A stretch of 64,000 nucleotides of DNA from Streptococcus halichoeri (GCF_009870755.1 NZ_WLZU01000001.1:1-64000), one strand, 5' to 3'. Shown: positions 27,920 through 39,568, counted from the stretch's first letter. A program made the numbers and translations. Notes: generated from the letters alone by a model not told the origin.

Positions 27920-27993
27920 TCCGGCATAGCTCAGTTGGTAGTAGCGCATGACTGTTAATCATGATGTCGTAGGTTCGAGTCCTACTGCCGGAG
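27920..27993 (+). tRNA. tRNA-Asn (anticodon GTT)
   Basis: A 74-nt cloverleaf. The acceptor TCCGGCA pairs with TGCCGGA, the anticodon loop CTGTTAA carries GTT on stem ATGA/TCAT, and the T arm is GTAGG-TTCGAGT-CCTAC. CCA is not encoded. The insertion remnant separates it from tRNA-Glu, with which it was probably cotranscribed. Confidence 0.95.
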
Positions 27994-28110
27994 TCTTAAA
28001 AAGTGATTGATTCTCAACAAGAGTGCGTCACTAGGGCCAAGTGAGGATTAACTTGATTTACTCTTGTGTTAAACATCAGTCCTCTTACCAAGCATCAGTT
28101 AACCCAAAAG

Positions 28111-28143
28111 GACAGACTTAAAACATTAAGCCTGTCTTTTTTT
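28111..28143. terminator. bidirectional terminator between tRNA-Asn and yfhO
   Basis: GACAG-CTTAA pairs with TTAAG-CTGTC across a 4-nt loop with one mismatch, followed by seven T on the plus strand and preceded by AAAA that provides a short T tract on the minus strand. It overlaps the yfhO stop. Confidence 0.8.
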
Positions 28144-30702
28144 CTTACTGTAATAATAGCTACTAAAGTATAATAGGCAACCTAGAACACTGATTAAACC
28201 GCCCGTTTTTAGCCCATAAGGAAGAAAAGTTAGAACCACTTTACCTTTACCAGATGGAATGTTAATGCCAACAAGACCATTTTGAATTTTGCGTAAGGTG
28301 ACAGATCGACCGTTCACCTTAGCCTTCCAGCCCCTATCGTAGGGAATAGTGTAGATTAAGGTGGAAGGGTGGGGAGCTTGATATGTTGTGAAAATGTTGT
28401 TTTTAGCCACTTGACTTGTTACTTTTCGTTGCATGATAGCTGTAAAGCTTTTTTGATAAGTGTCAATATCCAAGGCATAAAAATGCGGTTGATCAAAAGA
28501 AACGCTCTGACTATTTGGAAAAATCAATTCGACATCACTAGTTTTTTCTTCATTAATGTATCCTAAATCAAACAATGAAAAGGTATTATCAAGGGTATAG
28601 TTCATTAAACCTTGGTTTATTCGAATGGAAAGGTTTTTTTCTTGAGCATTGGAAACATTTAAGTGAGGCAAACTAAGGTAGACTTGCTGATTGGCTGGTA
28701 TTTTAAGGGTATAGCGAACGAGCGTATCTTTGGAGTTTTCTAAAGCTTTAACCGTAAAGCGATGATTAAGGCCTACTAATTTAGTTACTGGCTTTGCCTG
28801 AATTTCTTTAAAATAGTTGTACTTGGTTTGATTGATGTGATTTAAAAATCGCGTTTGATTATCAAGTGTGTTTATGGAGATTGGAATATCTTGATACACT
28901 TTTTTGGACATGATTGCCAAATCATTGGCATAGTGATTTTGATAAAGGATAATGCCATTTTTGAAGGCTTGCCTACTAAAGCCAAATTTAGCTAAGGGCC
29001 AGGGGCTTAGATTGTATTTTATATTAAAAAGACTATCCATCAAGAGAGTATTGTTTTGGTATCTCAGATTGAGATTGCTACCATCTGATTTATAGCCGAG
29101 GCGATCAAGCAACTGGCTGGAAGAACGATTACGGATAGATGAAAATTGAGATATACCATAATAATTGTATTTCATACTATCGTTACCTGTTTGGGGAACT
29201 AACTGCTCCATACGGTAGAAATTTGAATGGGTAGCACGGGTTTGTTTGACTAGTGTATCTATCGCTGTTAAATTTTTATGATAGGCAGAACGTGAAGGAA
29301 AGACCCATTCATTACTGATTCCTTGAATTTGATAAAAAGTATTTAGAGATACATCAAGTAAACTAAAAATAAGTAAAAAACTAATAATCACCAGACGAGG
29401 AACATTATTTTCAAACTCTACCCAAATAATAATGAAGTAGGCCACTAAAATTGCTAGTGTTAGAAATAAAAGATGAACTGCTAAAAAAGAATAACGATCA
29501 AGATTAATATAAGGAAGAGCTAAACAGGTTCCTAAGATAAGAAAGCTAAGATAGAGTTGCTTTTTAGTTATTTGGTGAAATTGTGATAAGGTTTCAAATG
29601 AGATGAGGATAAGCAATAATGAAAAACACCAAGCATAACGATGCAAAAACATATTTGGCGCGTGCATTCCTTGCCAAACTAAATCCAAGGGTTCAATGTA
29701 AAAACTGACACCAATAATCAAGAGGCTCACGGCATAGGCAAGACGACGCTTAATGGAGAAAGCAGACATGGTGAAAAAGATACAAGATAAAAACAAAGGC
29801 AAAATCCCAACATAGATCATAGGAATTGCATTAAATTTAGTGGTGTCAAAAGCACCTAATTGGTATTTTGCTAATAGATCTAGTACCCCCCTTCCTTCAA
29901 TAAAGAAATGAGTGCTGGTTGACAGGGTTTCACCATGTTCTTTTAAATCTAAAATAGTAGGCAAAAGCATCACGGCACTGGTTAAGGCTGCACATATTGA
30001 CACAAATGTAAATTTACCAAAAAAAGCCACTTTTTGTTTTAAAGGCCTTATTTCAGAAACTTCAATACTGAAGTAGATAATGAGAAACAAGGACATCATA
30101 TAACCAAAATAATAATTTTGGAAAAATAATAAGGCTAAGGTAAAGTAGTAAAGTAAACTTTGCTGTTTTCTTTTTAAGTGTTGAAATCCTAATAAGATTA
30201 AGGGAATGAGAATAAAGACATCTAACCAGGTATTCAATTCAAGTTGGCTGGTCAAAAAACTCATAAGTGTAAAGCACATGGCTAGTAGCAATGTCAAGTA
30301 GTCCTTGACACCCTTGTAAATGTGCTTGAAGCTAAAAAAGGAAGCCAAGCCGATGCTAGCAAACTTTAATAGGGTAACAAGATAGATTGCATCTGGCATC
30401 CTCTTTATATCAAAAAAGTAATATAAAGGCGAAAAGAAGCTACCGAGATAATAACTAATTAAGGCATAAAAATTTAAGCCAAGACCACTTGTAAAGGTGT
30501 AAAAGAAGCTGTCATTTCCATGTAAAATGTTGCGGAATGCTTGTGCAAAAATCACATATTGATGAAAGGCATCACTTGCTAAAATCGTCTTATCACTTCC
30601 CCAGTAAATTCCCATTGAAAAAAGAACGCTTCCAAGTATAAGCGGAGGAAGTAGAAAACTGCACAAATAGTAATAAATAGAACTCTTGGACTTGGTAGAC
30701 AT
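28126..30702 (-). CDS. YfhO-family membrane protein (sugar-lipid glycosyltransferase-like)
   Basis: An 858-residue polytopic protein with about 13 helices in the first 480 residues and one at the C-terminus. Between them is a large extracellular domain of roughly 330 residues. The N-terminus PPLILGSVLFSMGIYWGSDKTILASD matches YfhO, a GT-C-like family implicated in glycosylating lipoteichoic acid or other surface polymers. The internal ATG (MSTKSKSS) with AAAGG upstream is the start. It is a single-gene unit between tRNAs and an ABC-F gene. Exact substrate not known. Confidence 0.85.
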   Translation of the reverse strand: MSTKSKSSIYYYLCSFLLPPLILGSVLFSMGIYWGSDKTILASDAFHQYVIFAQAFRNILHGNDSFFYTFTSGLGLNFYALISYYLGSFFSPLYYFFDIKRMPDAIYLVTLLKFASIGLASFFSFKHIYKGVKDYLTLLLAMCFTLMSFLTSQLELNTWLDVFILIPLILLGFQHLKRKQQSLLYYFTLALLFFQNYYFGYMMSLFLIIYFSIEVSEIRPLKQKVAFFGKFTFVSICAALTSAVMLLPTILDLKEHGETLSTSTHFFIEGRGVLDLLAKYQLGAFDTTKFNAIPMIYVGILPLFLSCIFFTMSAFSIKRRLAYAVSLLIIGVSFYIEPLDLVWQGMHAPNMFLHRYAWCFSLLLILISFETLSQFHQITKKQLYLSFLILGTCLALPYINLDRYSFLAVHLLFLTLAILVAYFIIIWVEFENNVPRLVIISFLLIFSLLDVSLNTFYQIQGISNEWVFPSRSAYHKNLTAIDTLVKQTRATHSNFYRMEQLVPQTGNDSMKYNYYGISQFSSIRNRSSSQLLDRLGYKSDGSNLNLRYQNNTLLMDSLFNIKYNLSPWPLAKFGFSRQAFKNGIILYQNHYANDLAIMSKKVYQDIPISINTLDNQTRFLNHINQTKYNYFKEIQAKPVTKLVGLNHRFTVKALENSKDTLVRYTLKIPANQQVYLSLPHLNVSNAQEKNLSIRINQGLMNYTLDNTFSLFDLGYINEEKTSDVELIFPNSQSVSFDQPHFYALDIDTYQKSFTAIMQRKVTSQVAKNNIFTTYQAPHPSTLIYTIPYDRGWKAKVNGRSVTLRKIQNGLVGINIPSGKGKVVLTFLPYGLKTGGLISVLGCLLYFSSYYYSKKKRQA

Positions 30703-30812
30703 TATTGATACCTTTCTATGCCAAAAAGATAAGCTCAACTAGTCTTATCTCAGATAAAAGCTTAAATTGATTGGCCTATTTGCTTCTATCATTAGTTTAT
30801 CGCTTAAGCAAA

Positions 30813-30854
30813 AAATTCTTATAAACTCTGTTAAAACAGGATTTATAAGAATTT
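30813..30854 (-). terminator. terminator of ABC-F gene
   Basis: A 13-bp perfect stem, AAATTCTTATAAA with TTTATAAGAATTT, is followed on the minus strand by TTTTTTG. Confidence 0.85.
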
Positions 30855-30913
30855 ATATTTTTAAAGTTCTCTTTGTTGCTTAACGAAGTAAATCCTCGAA
30901 ACATAAAAAAGTG

Positions 30914-32533
30914 TTAACGCCATAGTTGTGCAACTTTTGCTTGAATTTCTTCATTTGCCAGAAATTCATCATAGGTTTCATCAATGCGGTCAATGACGCC
31001 ATTTTTTGAAATTACAACAATATGATTGGCGATTGTCTGGATAAATTCGTGGTCATGACTAGCAAAGATTACGGATTCTTTGAAATCCTTAATACCATCA
31101 TTAAGACTTGAAATAGATTCTAAATCAAGGTGATTAGTCGGATCATCAAGGATCAGGACATTTGATTTCAATAACATGAGTTTTGATAACATGACACGTA
31201 CTTTTTCTCCACCTGAAAGCACGTTGACAGACTTGTTAACGTCATCGCCAGAAAAGAGCATGCGTCCTAAGAAACCACGTAAAAATGTATTATCGTCTTC
31301 TTCTTTTGCAGCAAATTGGCGAAGCCATTCTAAAATAGACTCATCTGTGGCAAAATCTTTGGAATTATCTTTTGGTAAGTAAGAGCGACTGGTGGTTACT
31401 CCCCATTTGATTGTTCCCTCATAATCAATATCATCCATAAGAGCACGCATTAAGGCAGTTGTTTGAATATCATTTTGACCAATAATAGCAGCTTTATCAC
31501 CTGGTCGAAGAATAAAGCTAATATTATCAATGATTTTTTCACCTTCAATTGTGACAGATAAATTTTCTACGGTTAGAAAATCATTTCCCATTTCACGTTC
31601 GGATTTGAAGTTGATAAAAGGGTATTTCCGACTGGACGGGACTATTTCTTCTAATTCAATTTTATCAAGCATTTTTTTCCGAGAGGTTGCTTGTTTAGAT
31701 TTAGAAGCATTAGCTGAAAAACGGGCCACGAATTCTTGTAATTCTTTGATTTTCTCTTCTGCTTTTGCATTGCGATCAGCTTGTAAGCGGGCGGCTAATT
31801 CTGAGGATTGCTTCCAGAAATCGTAATTACCGACATATAACTTAATCTTTCCAAAATCTAAATCAGCCATATGGGTGCATACTTTATTTAGGAAATGCCG
31901 GTCATGGGAAACAACAATAACTGTATTTTCAAAATCAATGAGGAAATCTTCTAACCAAGCAATCGATTGAATATCAAGTCCATTGGTTGGTTCATCAAGT
32001 AATAAGACATCTGGCTTTCCAAATAAAGCCTTTGCTAAAAGGACTTTAACCTTATCACCATTTGCGAGTTCACTCATATTTTGATAATGAAGGGCTTCAG
32101 CAATATTGAGGTTTTGTAGCAATTGTGAAGCTTCACTTTCAGCTTCCCAACCACCTAATTCAGCAAACTGCCCTTCTAATTCAGCTGCTCGGACACCATC
32201 TTCTTCTGAAAAGTCTGCTTTCATGTAGATAGCATCTTTTTCTTTCATAATATTATAGAGCTGTTCATTACCCATGATAACAACATCAATAGCTCGTTCT
32301 TCTTCATAGTCGAAGTGATTTTGGCGCAATACTGACAGACGCTCATCCTGGCCTAAAGCTATGTGACCTGTTGTTGGTTCAATATCACCAGCTAGAATTT
32401 TTAAAAAGGTAGATTTTCCAGCACCGTTGGCACCAATTAAACCATAGGTATTTCCACCTGTAAATTTGATATTAACATCATCAAAAAGTTTGCGGTCACT
32501 AAAACGGAGTGACACATCAGAAACTGTTAACAC
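30914..32533 (-). CDS. ABC-F family ribosome-associated ATPase (YbiT/YkpA-like)
   Basis: A 539-residue soluble protein with two ABC domains and no membrane segment. The first has Walker A GANGAGKST near 35-43 and VLLLDEPTNGLD; the linker (about 245-300) is the ribosome-contacting helix pair. The second keeps LSGGEKVR and LILDDPTNHLD, but its Walker A reads GQNDIQTT, lacking the GK pair, perhaps a family trait. ABC-F proteins of this type bind the ribosomal E site and rescue particular stalls. Antibiotic resistance is not implied. Confidence 0.9.
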   Translation of the reverse strand: MLTVSDVSLRFSDRKLFDDVNIKFTGGNTYGLIGANGAGKSTFLKILAGDIEPTTGHIALGQDERLSVLRQNHFDYEEERAIDVVIMGNEQLYNIMKEKDAIYMKADFSEEDGVRAAELEGQFAELGGWEAESEASQLLQNLNIAEALHYQNMSELANGDKVKVLLAKALFGKPDVLLLDEPTNGLDIQSIAWLEDFLIDFENTVIVVSHDRHFLNKVCTHMADLDFGKIKLYVGNYDFWKQSSELAARLQADRNAKAEEKIKELQEFVARFSANASKSKQATSRKKMLDKIELEEIVPSSRKYPFINFKSEREMGNDFLTVENLSVTIEGEKIIDNISFILRPGDKAAIIGQNDIQTTALMRALMDDIDYEGTIKWGVTTSRSYLPKDNSKDFATDESILEWLRQFAAKEEDDNTFLRGFLGRMLFSGDDVNKSVNVLSGGEKVRVMLSKLMLLKSNVLILDDPTNHLDLESISSLNDGIKDFKESVIFASHDHEFIQTIANHIVVISKNGVIDRIDETYDEFLANEEIQAKVAQLWR

Positions 32534-32572
32534 TAGTTCACCTCATCTATTTTCTCTAAACATTATTGTACC

Positions 32573-32606
32573 TAAAAAAGCCCCTTTTTTCAATTGTAAG
32601 GGGGAG
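32573..32606 (-). terminator. terminator after yitT-like gene
   Basis: On the minus strand CCCCCTT and AAGGGG pair around an A-rich loop, and a six-T tract follows. Confidence 0.75.
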
Positions 32607-32614
32607 TTATCAGT

Positions 32615-33487
32615 CTACATTGGAAGTAAGACATCTTGATCTTCCATTTTGTAATGTTTGGTAAGGCTAAAGCCGCGTCCCATAACTTGTGCTGCGGGCA
32701 TAACGACCATAAATGCGGTATCATCAATCTCTAGGATTTTATCTTGAAGAGCAGGTAGCTCATAGGTGGTAACAATGGCCATTAACATGACCTTGTCAGT
32801 AACTGTGTAACCACCTCGAATAGGGATTTTGGTAACGCCACGATCCATAACTTGGGTGATATGGTCTTTAATTGGTTGATAGTGTTCTGAAATAATCATA
32901 ACATTTTTAGAAGAAACAAAACCAGTTTCCATGGCATTAATAACATAGCCAATCACCAGTAAACCTATAGTTGAATACATAACATCATCAGGTGATAGAG
33001 CAATAAAGCCTAGTAATACACTGATACCATCAACAATTGTCATGGCTACTCCAAGCGATAGTGGTGAGTATTTGTGTAAGATTTGGGTCAAAATCCCTGT
33101 TCCGCCGGTTGAGGAATTTCCCCAAAAAACTAAGCCAAGGCCTAAACCAACAATAATGCCGCCAAAAATAGCAGCTAGTAATTGATTAGTCGTTATTGTG
33201 GGGAGAAAGTTGGTTAACTTAATAGCAAAGGGATAAATCCACGAACCATACAAGGTTTTTAAAAAAGTCTGCTTACCTAGAAAAAAGTAACAAAGCAATA
33301 ATAATGGAATATTGCTAAGCATTAAAAAGAGTGATGGACTGATGCCAAATAATTCTTTTATAATAACAGAAATACCAACCATTCCACCTGAGGCAATGTT
33401 ATTATGAACAAACATCGTATTAAAACCCACAGCGGTAATTAAAGTTCCAATGGTAACATAAAAAAAATCCATGACCCTTTTTTGCAT
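32615..33487 (-). CDS. YitT family membrane protein (DUF161/DUF2179)
   Basis: A 290-residue protein with about six helices. Phrases FNTMFVHNNIASGGMVGISVII and GNSSTGGTGILTQIL are typical of YitT, and the C-terminal 80 residues form the cytoplasmic DUF2179 domain (DTAFMVVMPAAQVMGRGF). Members have been linked to metal or nucleobase transport, but none is assigned firmly. It has its own terminator and reads away from trpS. Confidence 0.9.
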   Translation of the reverse strand: MQKRVMDFFYVTIGTLITAVGFNTMFVHNNIASGGMVGISVIIKELFGISPSLFLMLSNIPLLLLCYFFLGKQTFLKTLYGSWIYPFAIKLTNFLPTITTNQLLAAIFGGIIVGLGLGLVFWGNSSTGGTGILTQILHKYSPLSLGVAMTIVDGISVLLGFIALSPDDVMYSTIGLLVIGYVINAMETGFVSSKNVMIISEHYQPIKDHITQVMDRGVTKIPIRGGYTVTDKVMLMAIVTTYELPALQDKILEIDDTAFMVVMPAAQVMGRGFSLTKHYKMEDQDVLLPM

Positions 33488-33597
33488 GTCATCAACTCCT
33501 TTTCTTTATTTTAGATTATGTTGAAATTGTAGAGACTTATTATCTCTTAAAGACAGGACATCAGTCAAGTAAAATCTCTGAAAAAAATGAAAAGTTA

Positions 33598-33626
33598 TTG
33601 ACAAAGGTTTCAAATTTTCATAAAAT
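33598..33626 (+). promoter_or_regulatory. promoter of trpS T-box transcript
   Basis: -35 TTGACA (33598-33603) and -10 TAAAAT (33621-33626) are separated by 17 bp, just upstream of the T-box leader. Confidence 0.8.
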
Positions 33627-33631
33627 GAAGC

Positions 33632-33885
33632 TTAATTAGAGAGTAGTCTTGAAGAGCTTTATAGAGAGCTAGTGGTTGCTGCAAACTAGTATGCCTCAGG
33701 ATGAATTGGACTAATGGTATGATTGAGAGCAAACCATAACTCTCAGGATTAGCACTCCTTATCGTGCAGCTTCTTTGGTTATAGAGAAGAATGAGATAAT
33801 TCCTAATTAGGAGGAATTAATTGAGGTGGTACCGCGCTAACAAGATTAGACGCCCTCGCGTTTTTTGACGTGAGGGATTTTTTAA
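33632..33885 (+). promoter_or_regulatory. T-box leader (tryptophan) upstream of trpS
   Basis: A long structured leader contains the T-box core AGGTGGTACCGCG (33824-33836), whose bulge pairs with the acceptor end of uncharged tRNA. It ends in a terminator with stem CCCTCGCG/CGTGAGGG followed by T residues (33852-33885). A TGG codon in GAATTGGAC fits a tryptophan specifier in stem I, matching the downstream gene. Uncharged tRNA-Trp should stabilise the antiterminator and raise trpS expression. Confidence 0.92.
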
Positions 33886-33903
33886 TAGTTTAAGGAGGTA
33901 ATA

Positions 33904-34926
33904 ATGACAAAACCAATTATTTTAACAGGCGATCGCCCAACGGGAAAACTGCATTTAGGTCATTACGTTGGCAGTCTGAAAAATCGAGTACGATTGCAAA
34001 ATGAAGACAAATATCAATTGTTTGTTTTTCTAGCAGACCAACAGGCATTAACAGATCATGCAAAGGATTCTGAAATAATTAAAGAATCTATTGGCAATGT
34101 GGCTTTGGATTATTTATCAGTTGGCTTGGATCCTAAAAAATCAACCCTTTTCATTCAAAGTCAAATTCCGGAGTTAGCTGAATTAACGATGTACTATATG
34201 AATTTGGTCTCTTTGGCTCGCTTAGAACGCAATCCAACTGTTAAGTCAGAAATTGCTCAAAAAGGTTTTGGAGAGAGTATCCCAACAGGCTTTTTGGTAT
34301 ATCCCATTTCACAGGCCGCTGATATTACTGCTTTTAAAGCAAACTTAGTACCAGTAGGTAATGATCAAAAACCAATGATTGAACAAACACGTGAAATTGT
34401 TCGTAGTTTCAATCATACCTATAAAACAACTTGCTTAGTGGAACCAGAAGGGATTTACCCAAGTAGTGCAGGAGCTGGTCGTTTACCAGGGCTAGATGGC
34501 AATGCTAAAATGTCGAAGTCATTAGGCAATGGTATTTACCTTTCTGATGATATGGATACTGTTCGCAAAAAAGTTATGAGTATGTATACAGATCCTAATC
34601 ATATTAAGGTGGAAGATCCCGGTCAGATTGAAGGAAATATGGTTTTTCACTATCTGGATATATTTGCCCGCAAGGAAGATTTGGCAGAGGTGCAGGCAAT
34701 GAAAGAACATTATCAAAGAGGTGGGCTTGGCGATGTCAAAACAAAACGCTACCTTTTGGATATTTTGGAACGGGAATTAGCACCTATTCGTGAGCGCCGC
34801 TTAGACTATGCTAAAGATATGGGAGAAGTCTTTCATATACTAGATCAAGGAAGTCAAGCAGCGCAAGCCGTTGCCGCAAAAACCCTTTCAGAAGTAAAAG
34901 CAGCTATGGGAATTAATTATTTTTAA
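33904..34926 (+). CDS. trpS: tryptophanyl-tRNA synthetase
   Basis: A 340-residue class I synthetase that charges tRNA-Trp. The HIGH-like motif is [10 protein letters not shown] near residues 16-25, and KMSKS is intact in AKMSKSLGN near 202. A strong AAGGAGG lies 7 nt before the ATG. It is expressed from a T-box leader. It belongs to the TrpRS-II-like group of streptococci. Confidence 0.98.
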   Translation: MTKPIILTGDRPTGKLHLGHYVGSLKNRVRLQNEDKYQLFVFLADQQALTDHAKDSEIIKESIGNVALDYLSVGLDPKKSTLFIQSQIPELAELTMYYMNLVSLARLERNPTVKSEIAQKGFGESIPTGFLVYPISQAADITAFKANLVPVGNDQKPMIEQTREIVRSFNHTYKTTCLVEPEGIYPSSAGAGRLPGLDGNAKMSKSLGNGIYLSDDMDTVRKKVMSMYTDPNHIKVEDPGQIEGNMVFHYLDIFARKEDLAEVQAMKEHYQRGGLGDVKTKRYLLDILERELAPIRERRLDYAKDMGEVFHILDQGSQAAQAVAAKTLSEVKAAMGINYF

Positions 34927-34969
34927 AATCAGGAAAGTTTGCTTGCTTTCTGGTCGTCATTTTCCGTTA

Positions 34970-34997
34970 TTGACAAATGGTAATAGCGTGTTATGAT
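34970..34997 (+). promoter_or_regulatory. guaB promoter
   Basis: -35 TTGACA (34970-34975) and -10 TATGAT (34992-34997) are 16 bp apart. No purine-riboswitch signature was seen in the 60-nt leader. Confidence 0.75.
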
Positions 34998-35060
34998 AGT
35001 AACAATAAAAATAAGCTGGGTATTTTTACCTATAATGTCTAAAGAAAAGAGGATGATTGA

Positions 35061-36542
<1,482 letters not shown>

Positions 36543-36654
36543 AGTAAGATATAATCGTGACTTAGTTGCAAGCGTTGCTTATTTTCTCACCTTTATCAAT
36601 AAAGCATAACTTGTTTTTTTGCTCTATGATGATAAATGAAATGTGATTTACTCT

Positions 36655-36690
36655 AAAGAATAGTTGGCTGATTTTTAACTATTCTTTTTT
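36655..36690 (+). terminator. guaB terminator
   Basis: AAAGAATAGTT pairs with AACTATTCTTT across an 11-nt loop and a six-T tract follows. Confidence 0.8.
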
Positions 36691-36967
36691 GTTTGCGTGA
36701 AGTAGGGATGAAAAGAAGGTTGTTTAAGTGATAAGAAAAAGCAGCTCCTTGTAAGAGTTGCCGAGCTATGGTTTGCCTTACATACTTTTTGCTCTGCAAT
36801 TCTTGTGGACTAAGAAAAAGCAATCGAAGAATCGATGCTAGTCTTTTTTAGTTCCTTGAAATTAATGGCAGCTTACGATATAATAATTGTTCAAGTGCTG
36901 TAAATAAAGCTATCTTTACTAGTTGTTTACAGTTTTGTAAATTATATTGACAGTAAAAGGAGTGTAA
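36691..36967. other. intergenic region with operator-like palindrome
   Basis: No gene is visible. A hairpin with a GACTA/TAGTC base and T-run near 36808-36847 could be a second terminator. Just before the sugar transporter, TTTACA-GTTT-TGTAAA (36926-36941) is a perfect 6+6 inverted repeat close to a TATATT -10-like sequence, in the position of a repressor operator. Confidence 0.45.
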
Positions 36968-37831
36968 ATGGAAGGGATTTTATATGCTCTAGTTCCAATG
37001 GTTGCCTGGGGAAGTATTGGTTTAGTGAGCAATATTTTTGGTGGAAAGCCATCGCAACAAACCTTTGGTATGACCCTTGGGGCTTTAGGGTTTGCCCTTA
37101 TGGTTTTTATCGTTGTAAAACCAGAGACCTCTCTGAACTTATGGGTATTTGGTATTTTAGGTGGTATTTTATGGGCTATTGGGCAAAATGGCCAGTTCAA
37201 AGCCATGCAATACATGGGAGTCTCAGTCGCAAATCCATTATCAAGTGGATCACAGCTAGTCTTAGGGAGCCTAATTGGAGTGCTCTTTTTTCATGAATGG
37301 GTCCAAACTTGGCACTATGTTTTAGGTTTCACCGCTTTAATACTCTTAGCGATTGGATTTTATTTTTCAAGTAAAAAAGATAGCACGGGTCAATCGGATA
37401 CGCAGCACCGCGATTATCCAAAAGGTTTTAGAGCCTTAACCATTTCAACAATAGGTTATGTTATGTATGTTGTGTTATTTAACAACATCATGAAATTTGA
37501 TCTTCTTGCAGTATTATTTCCTATGGCTATTGGGATGGTCCTTGGTGCAGCTTATTTTATGTCCTTCAAGCTTAGTTTTGATCGTTATGTCATAAAAAAC
37601 AGTGTTGTCGGTCTCATGTGGGGAATTGGAAATGTCTTTATGCTACTAGCTGCTTCAAAAGCCGGCTTAGCAATTGCATTTAGTTTTTCACAAGTAGGAG
37701 CAATTATTTCTATTATCGGCAGTATCTTTTTGTTAGGTGAGAAAAAGTCAAAACGAGAAATGCGTTGGGTCTGGATTGGTATTGCCTGTTTTGTCCTTGG
37801 CGCAGTTATGTTAGGAATTGTAAAAGCTTAG
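36968..37831 (+). CDS. GRP-family sugar uptake protein (GlcU/RhaT-like)
   Basis: A 287-residue protein with ten helices in two repeated halves, as in the DMT superfamily. MEGILYALVPMVAWGSIGLVSN, WAIGQNGQFKAMQYMGVSVANP and KAGLAIAFSFSQVGAIIS match glucose/ribose proton symporters of the GRP family. AAAAGGAG precedes the ATG. It is a single-gene unit bounded by terminators. The sugar transported is not evident from sequence. Confidence 0.88.
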   Translation: MEGILYALVPMVAWGSIGLVSNIFGGKPSQQTFGMTLGALGFALMVFIVVKPETSLNLWVFGILGGILWAIGQNGQFKAMQYMGVSVANPLSSGSQLVLGSLIGVLFFHEWVQTWHYVLGFTALILLAIGFYFSSKKDSTGQSDTQHRDYPKGFRALTISTIGYVMYVVLFNNIMKFDLLAVLFPMAIGMVLGAAYFMSFKLSFDRYVIKNSVVGLMWGIGNVFMLLAASKAGLAIAFSFSQVGAIISIIGSIFLLGEKKSKREMRWVWIGIACFVLGAVMLGIVKA

Positions 37832-37842
37832 TTAAGCCAATA

Positions 37843-37869
37843 AAAAGCAGACTTTAGGAGTCTGCTTTT
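37843..37869. terminator. bidirectional terminator between sugar transporter and recF
   Basis: AAAAGCAGACT pairs perfectly with AGTCTGCTTTT around a 5-nt loop. It serves both convergent genes and includes the recF stop. Confidence 0.88.
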
Positions 37870-38951
37870 ATGCTACCTTTTTCGATTGTAAACGTTTTAA
37901 TATCAGTTGGCAATTGTGAGAGGTGTTCAAGACTAGTTGTGGTGATAAATGTCTGGACATGCTCATTAATAACAGTCTCTAATAACTTAGTCTGTCTGGT
38001 ATTGTCTAACTCACTCATCACATCATCAAGAAGTAAAATAGGATTGTCCCCGGTTAAAGCTTTCATTAAGCCAACTTCTGCTAGTTTTAATGAAAGGATT
38101 AAACTGCGGTGTTGGCCTTGACTTGCGTAGTTGGCGTCTACCTCATTAATATAAAAAATTAAGTCATCGCGGTGGGGGCCAAGGCTAGTATTACGTCGAA
38201 ACATATCTCGTTTGTGATTAGCTGCGAGTGCCTTCATAAACTGTGTGAGGAGTTCTTCATTCTTATTTAGAGGAAAGGATGACTGGTAATGGATAGCTAA
38301 TTCTTCTTGTTGATTAGAAATGGATAAATGGTGCTTTTTAGCTTCTTTTTCTAAAGCAGTGATAAAATCAAGGCGTTGTTGGATGACACGACTGCCAAAG
38401 TAAGCAAGTTGTTCATCTAAAACAGCCAAAAAGTCCTTATCAATTATCTGATTATGCTTAAGGTAGCTATTGCGTTGCTTTAAAACATGGTTATATTGAG
38501 AAAGATCAGCAAGGTAGACAGGCTTTATTTGCCCCAAATCAATATCAATAAACTTTCGTCGAAGACTAGGTGCTCCCTTTACCAATTGTAAATCTTCTGG
38601 TGCAAACAAAACAACCATCATATTACCAACGTAGTCCGATAGCTTAGACTGTTTAAGTGAGTTGATTTTGGTGATTCGTCCTTTGTCTGAGAGTTGAATC
38701 TCTAGAGTAATACTACCACTTAGACGATTAATTTTACCGGAGAGTTCGACCTCTTTTTTAGAAAAATGGATTAGTTCTTTATCGGTTCTAGTTCGATGGC
38801 TGCGCGTTAAAGATAAAAAATAGATGGCCTCTAAAAAATTAGTTTTCCCTTGTGCGTTATTTCCGATAAAAACATTTAAATGTGGAGAAAACTCAGCATT
38901 TAAAGAAAGATAATTACGATAATGATGTAGGGTTAATTGCTCAATCCACAT
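37854..38951 (-). CDS. recF: DNA replication and repair protein RecF
   Basis: A 365-residue SMC-like ATPase that helps load RecA at gaps. Walker [10 protein letters not shown] lies near 29-37, the signature is [16 protein letters not shown] and Walker B is [12 protein letters not shown]. In most Firmicutes recF lies next to dnaN; here, as in other streptococci, it is on the other side of the origin about 15 kb away but keeps its partner yaaA. The two genes overlap by one base. Confidence 0.97.
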   Translation of the reverse strand: MWIEQLTLHHYRNYLSLNAEFSPHLNVFIGNNAQGKTNFLEAIYFLSLTRSHRTRTDKELIHFSKKEVELSGKINRLSGSITLEIQLSDKGRITKINSLKQSKLSDYVGNMMVVLFAPEDLQLVKGAPSLRRKFIDIDLGQIKPVYLADLSQYNHVLKQRNSYLKHNQIIDKDFLAVLDEQLAYFGSRVIQQRLDFITALEKEAKKHHLSISNQQEELAIHYQSSFPLNKNEELLTQFMKALAANHKRDMFRRNTSLGPHRDDLIFYINEVDANYASQGQHRSLILSLKLAEVGLMKALTGDNPILLLDDVMSELDNTRQTKLLETVINEHVQTFITTTSLEHLSQLPTDIKTFTIEKGSIKADS

Positions 38952-39322
38952 TAGTTAACTCCTGGAAAGCGCATGCGTTTAGTTTTAGCTGGCGTCTGCG
39001 CATTTTTCTTCGTTTTCCCCTTTTGCTGTTGATTTATTTCTTTGACCATTTGAGCAACCCGCTTTTTTTCTTCTATCTCTACAAGGTGTTGTTCTTGTTC
39101 TTCAGGTGTTGGCTCAATAATGGTGATTGTTAAGTCTTGCTCAGGTAATGTAATCATATCACCAAGACGGATTTTTTTGCCGCGCCTTGTTTCGACCTCA
39201 TTGTTGAACAAGACTACATGCTCGGCAAGAAAGCCTTTGATCGCACCGCCACTTGGGATAAGAGATAATTCTTTTAAGAGGGCTTGAAGGGTTATGTATT
39301 CAGAATATAATTTGTATTGCAT
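38951..39322 (-). CDS. yaaA: S4-domain protein YaaA
   Basis: A 123-residue protein. The first 70 residues are the YaaA-type S4 RNA-binding domain ([25 protein letters not shown]... VNGE-like [16 protein letters not shown]). The C-terminal 50 residues are a lysine-rich extension that is unusual compared with the roughly 70-residue Bacillus protein. It is coupled to recF as in Bacillus. Its role may be in ribosome assembly; unproved. Confidence 0.88.
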   Translation of the reverse strand: MQYKLYSEYITLQALLKELSLIPSGGAIKGFLAEHVVLFNNEVETRRGKKIRLGDMITLPEQDLTITIIEPTPEEQEQHLVEIEEKKRVAQMVKEINQQQKGKTKKNAQTPAKTKRMRFPGVN

Positions 39323-39568
39323 GGTGTTCTCCTCTAACTAATTCAAGTCATTATAGCATAAATGAAGGTAAATTACATTTTTACAAAGAAGTAATCGATG
39401 CTGCAGTTATATGCTAGATTCTTATTTTATATGGTAGGTCATTAAATAAAAAAGCAGGTTTGAAACTTTTTGAGAGAGATTAAATGTAAAAGTCTAAACC
39501 TAAAGCTAAATAAATAGCTCTAAAAATGGTATAATTTAAGGAAATACCGTTTGATGCAAGGAAATAAT
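39323..39568. promoter_or_regulatory. divergent intergenic region with M16-operon promoter
   Basis: It separates the leftward yaaA-recF pair from the rightward M16 operon. An extended -10 TGGTATAAT (TATAAT at 39530-39535) lies about 35 bp before the first M16 start. Nothing else was recognised. Confidence 0.6.

Noticed and set aside
35000-35060. Possible purine riboswitch ahead of guaB
   Set aside because: The leader is only about 60 nt and shows none of the conserved junction sequences.
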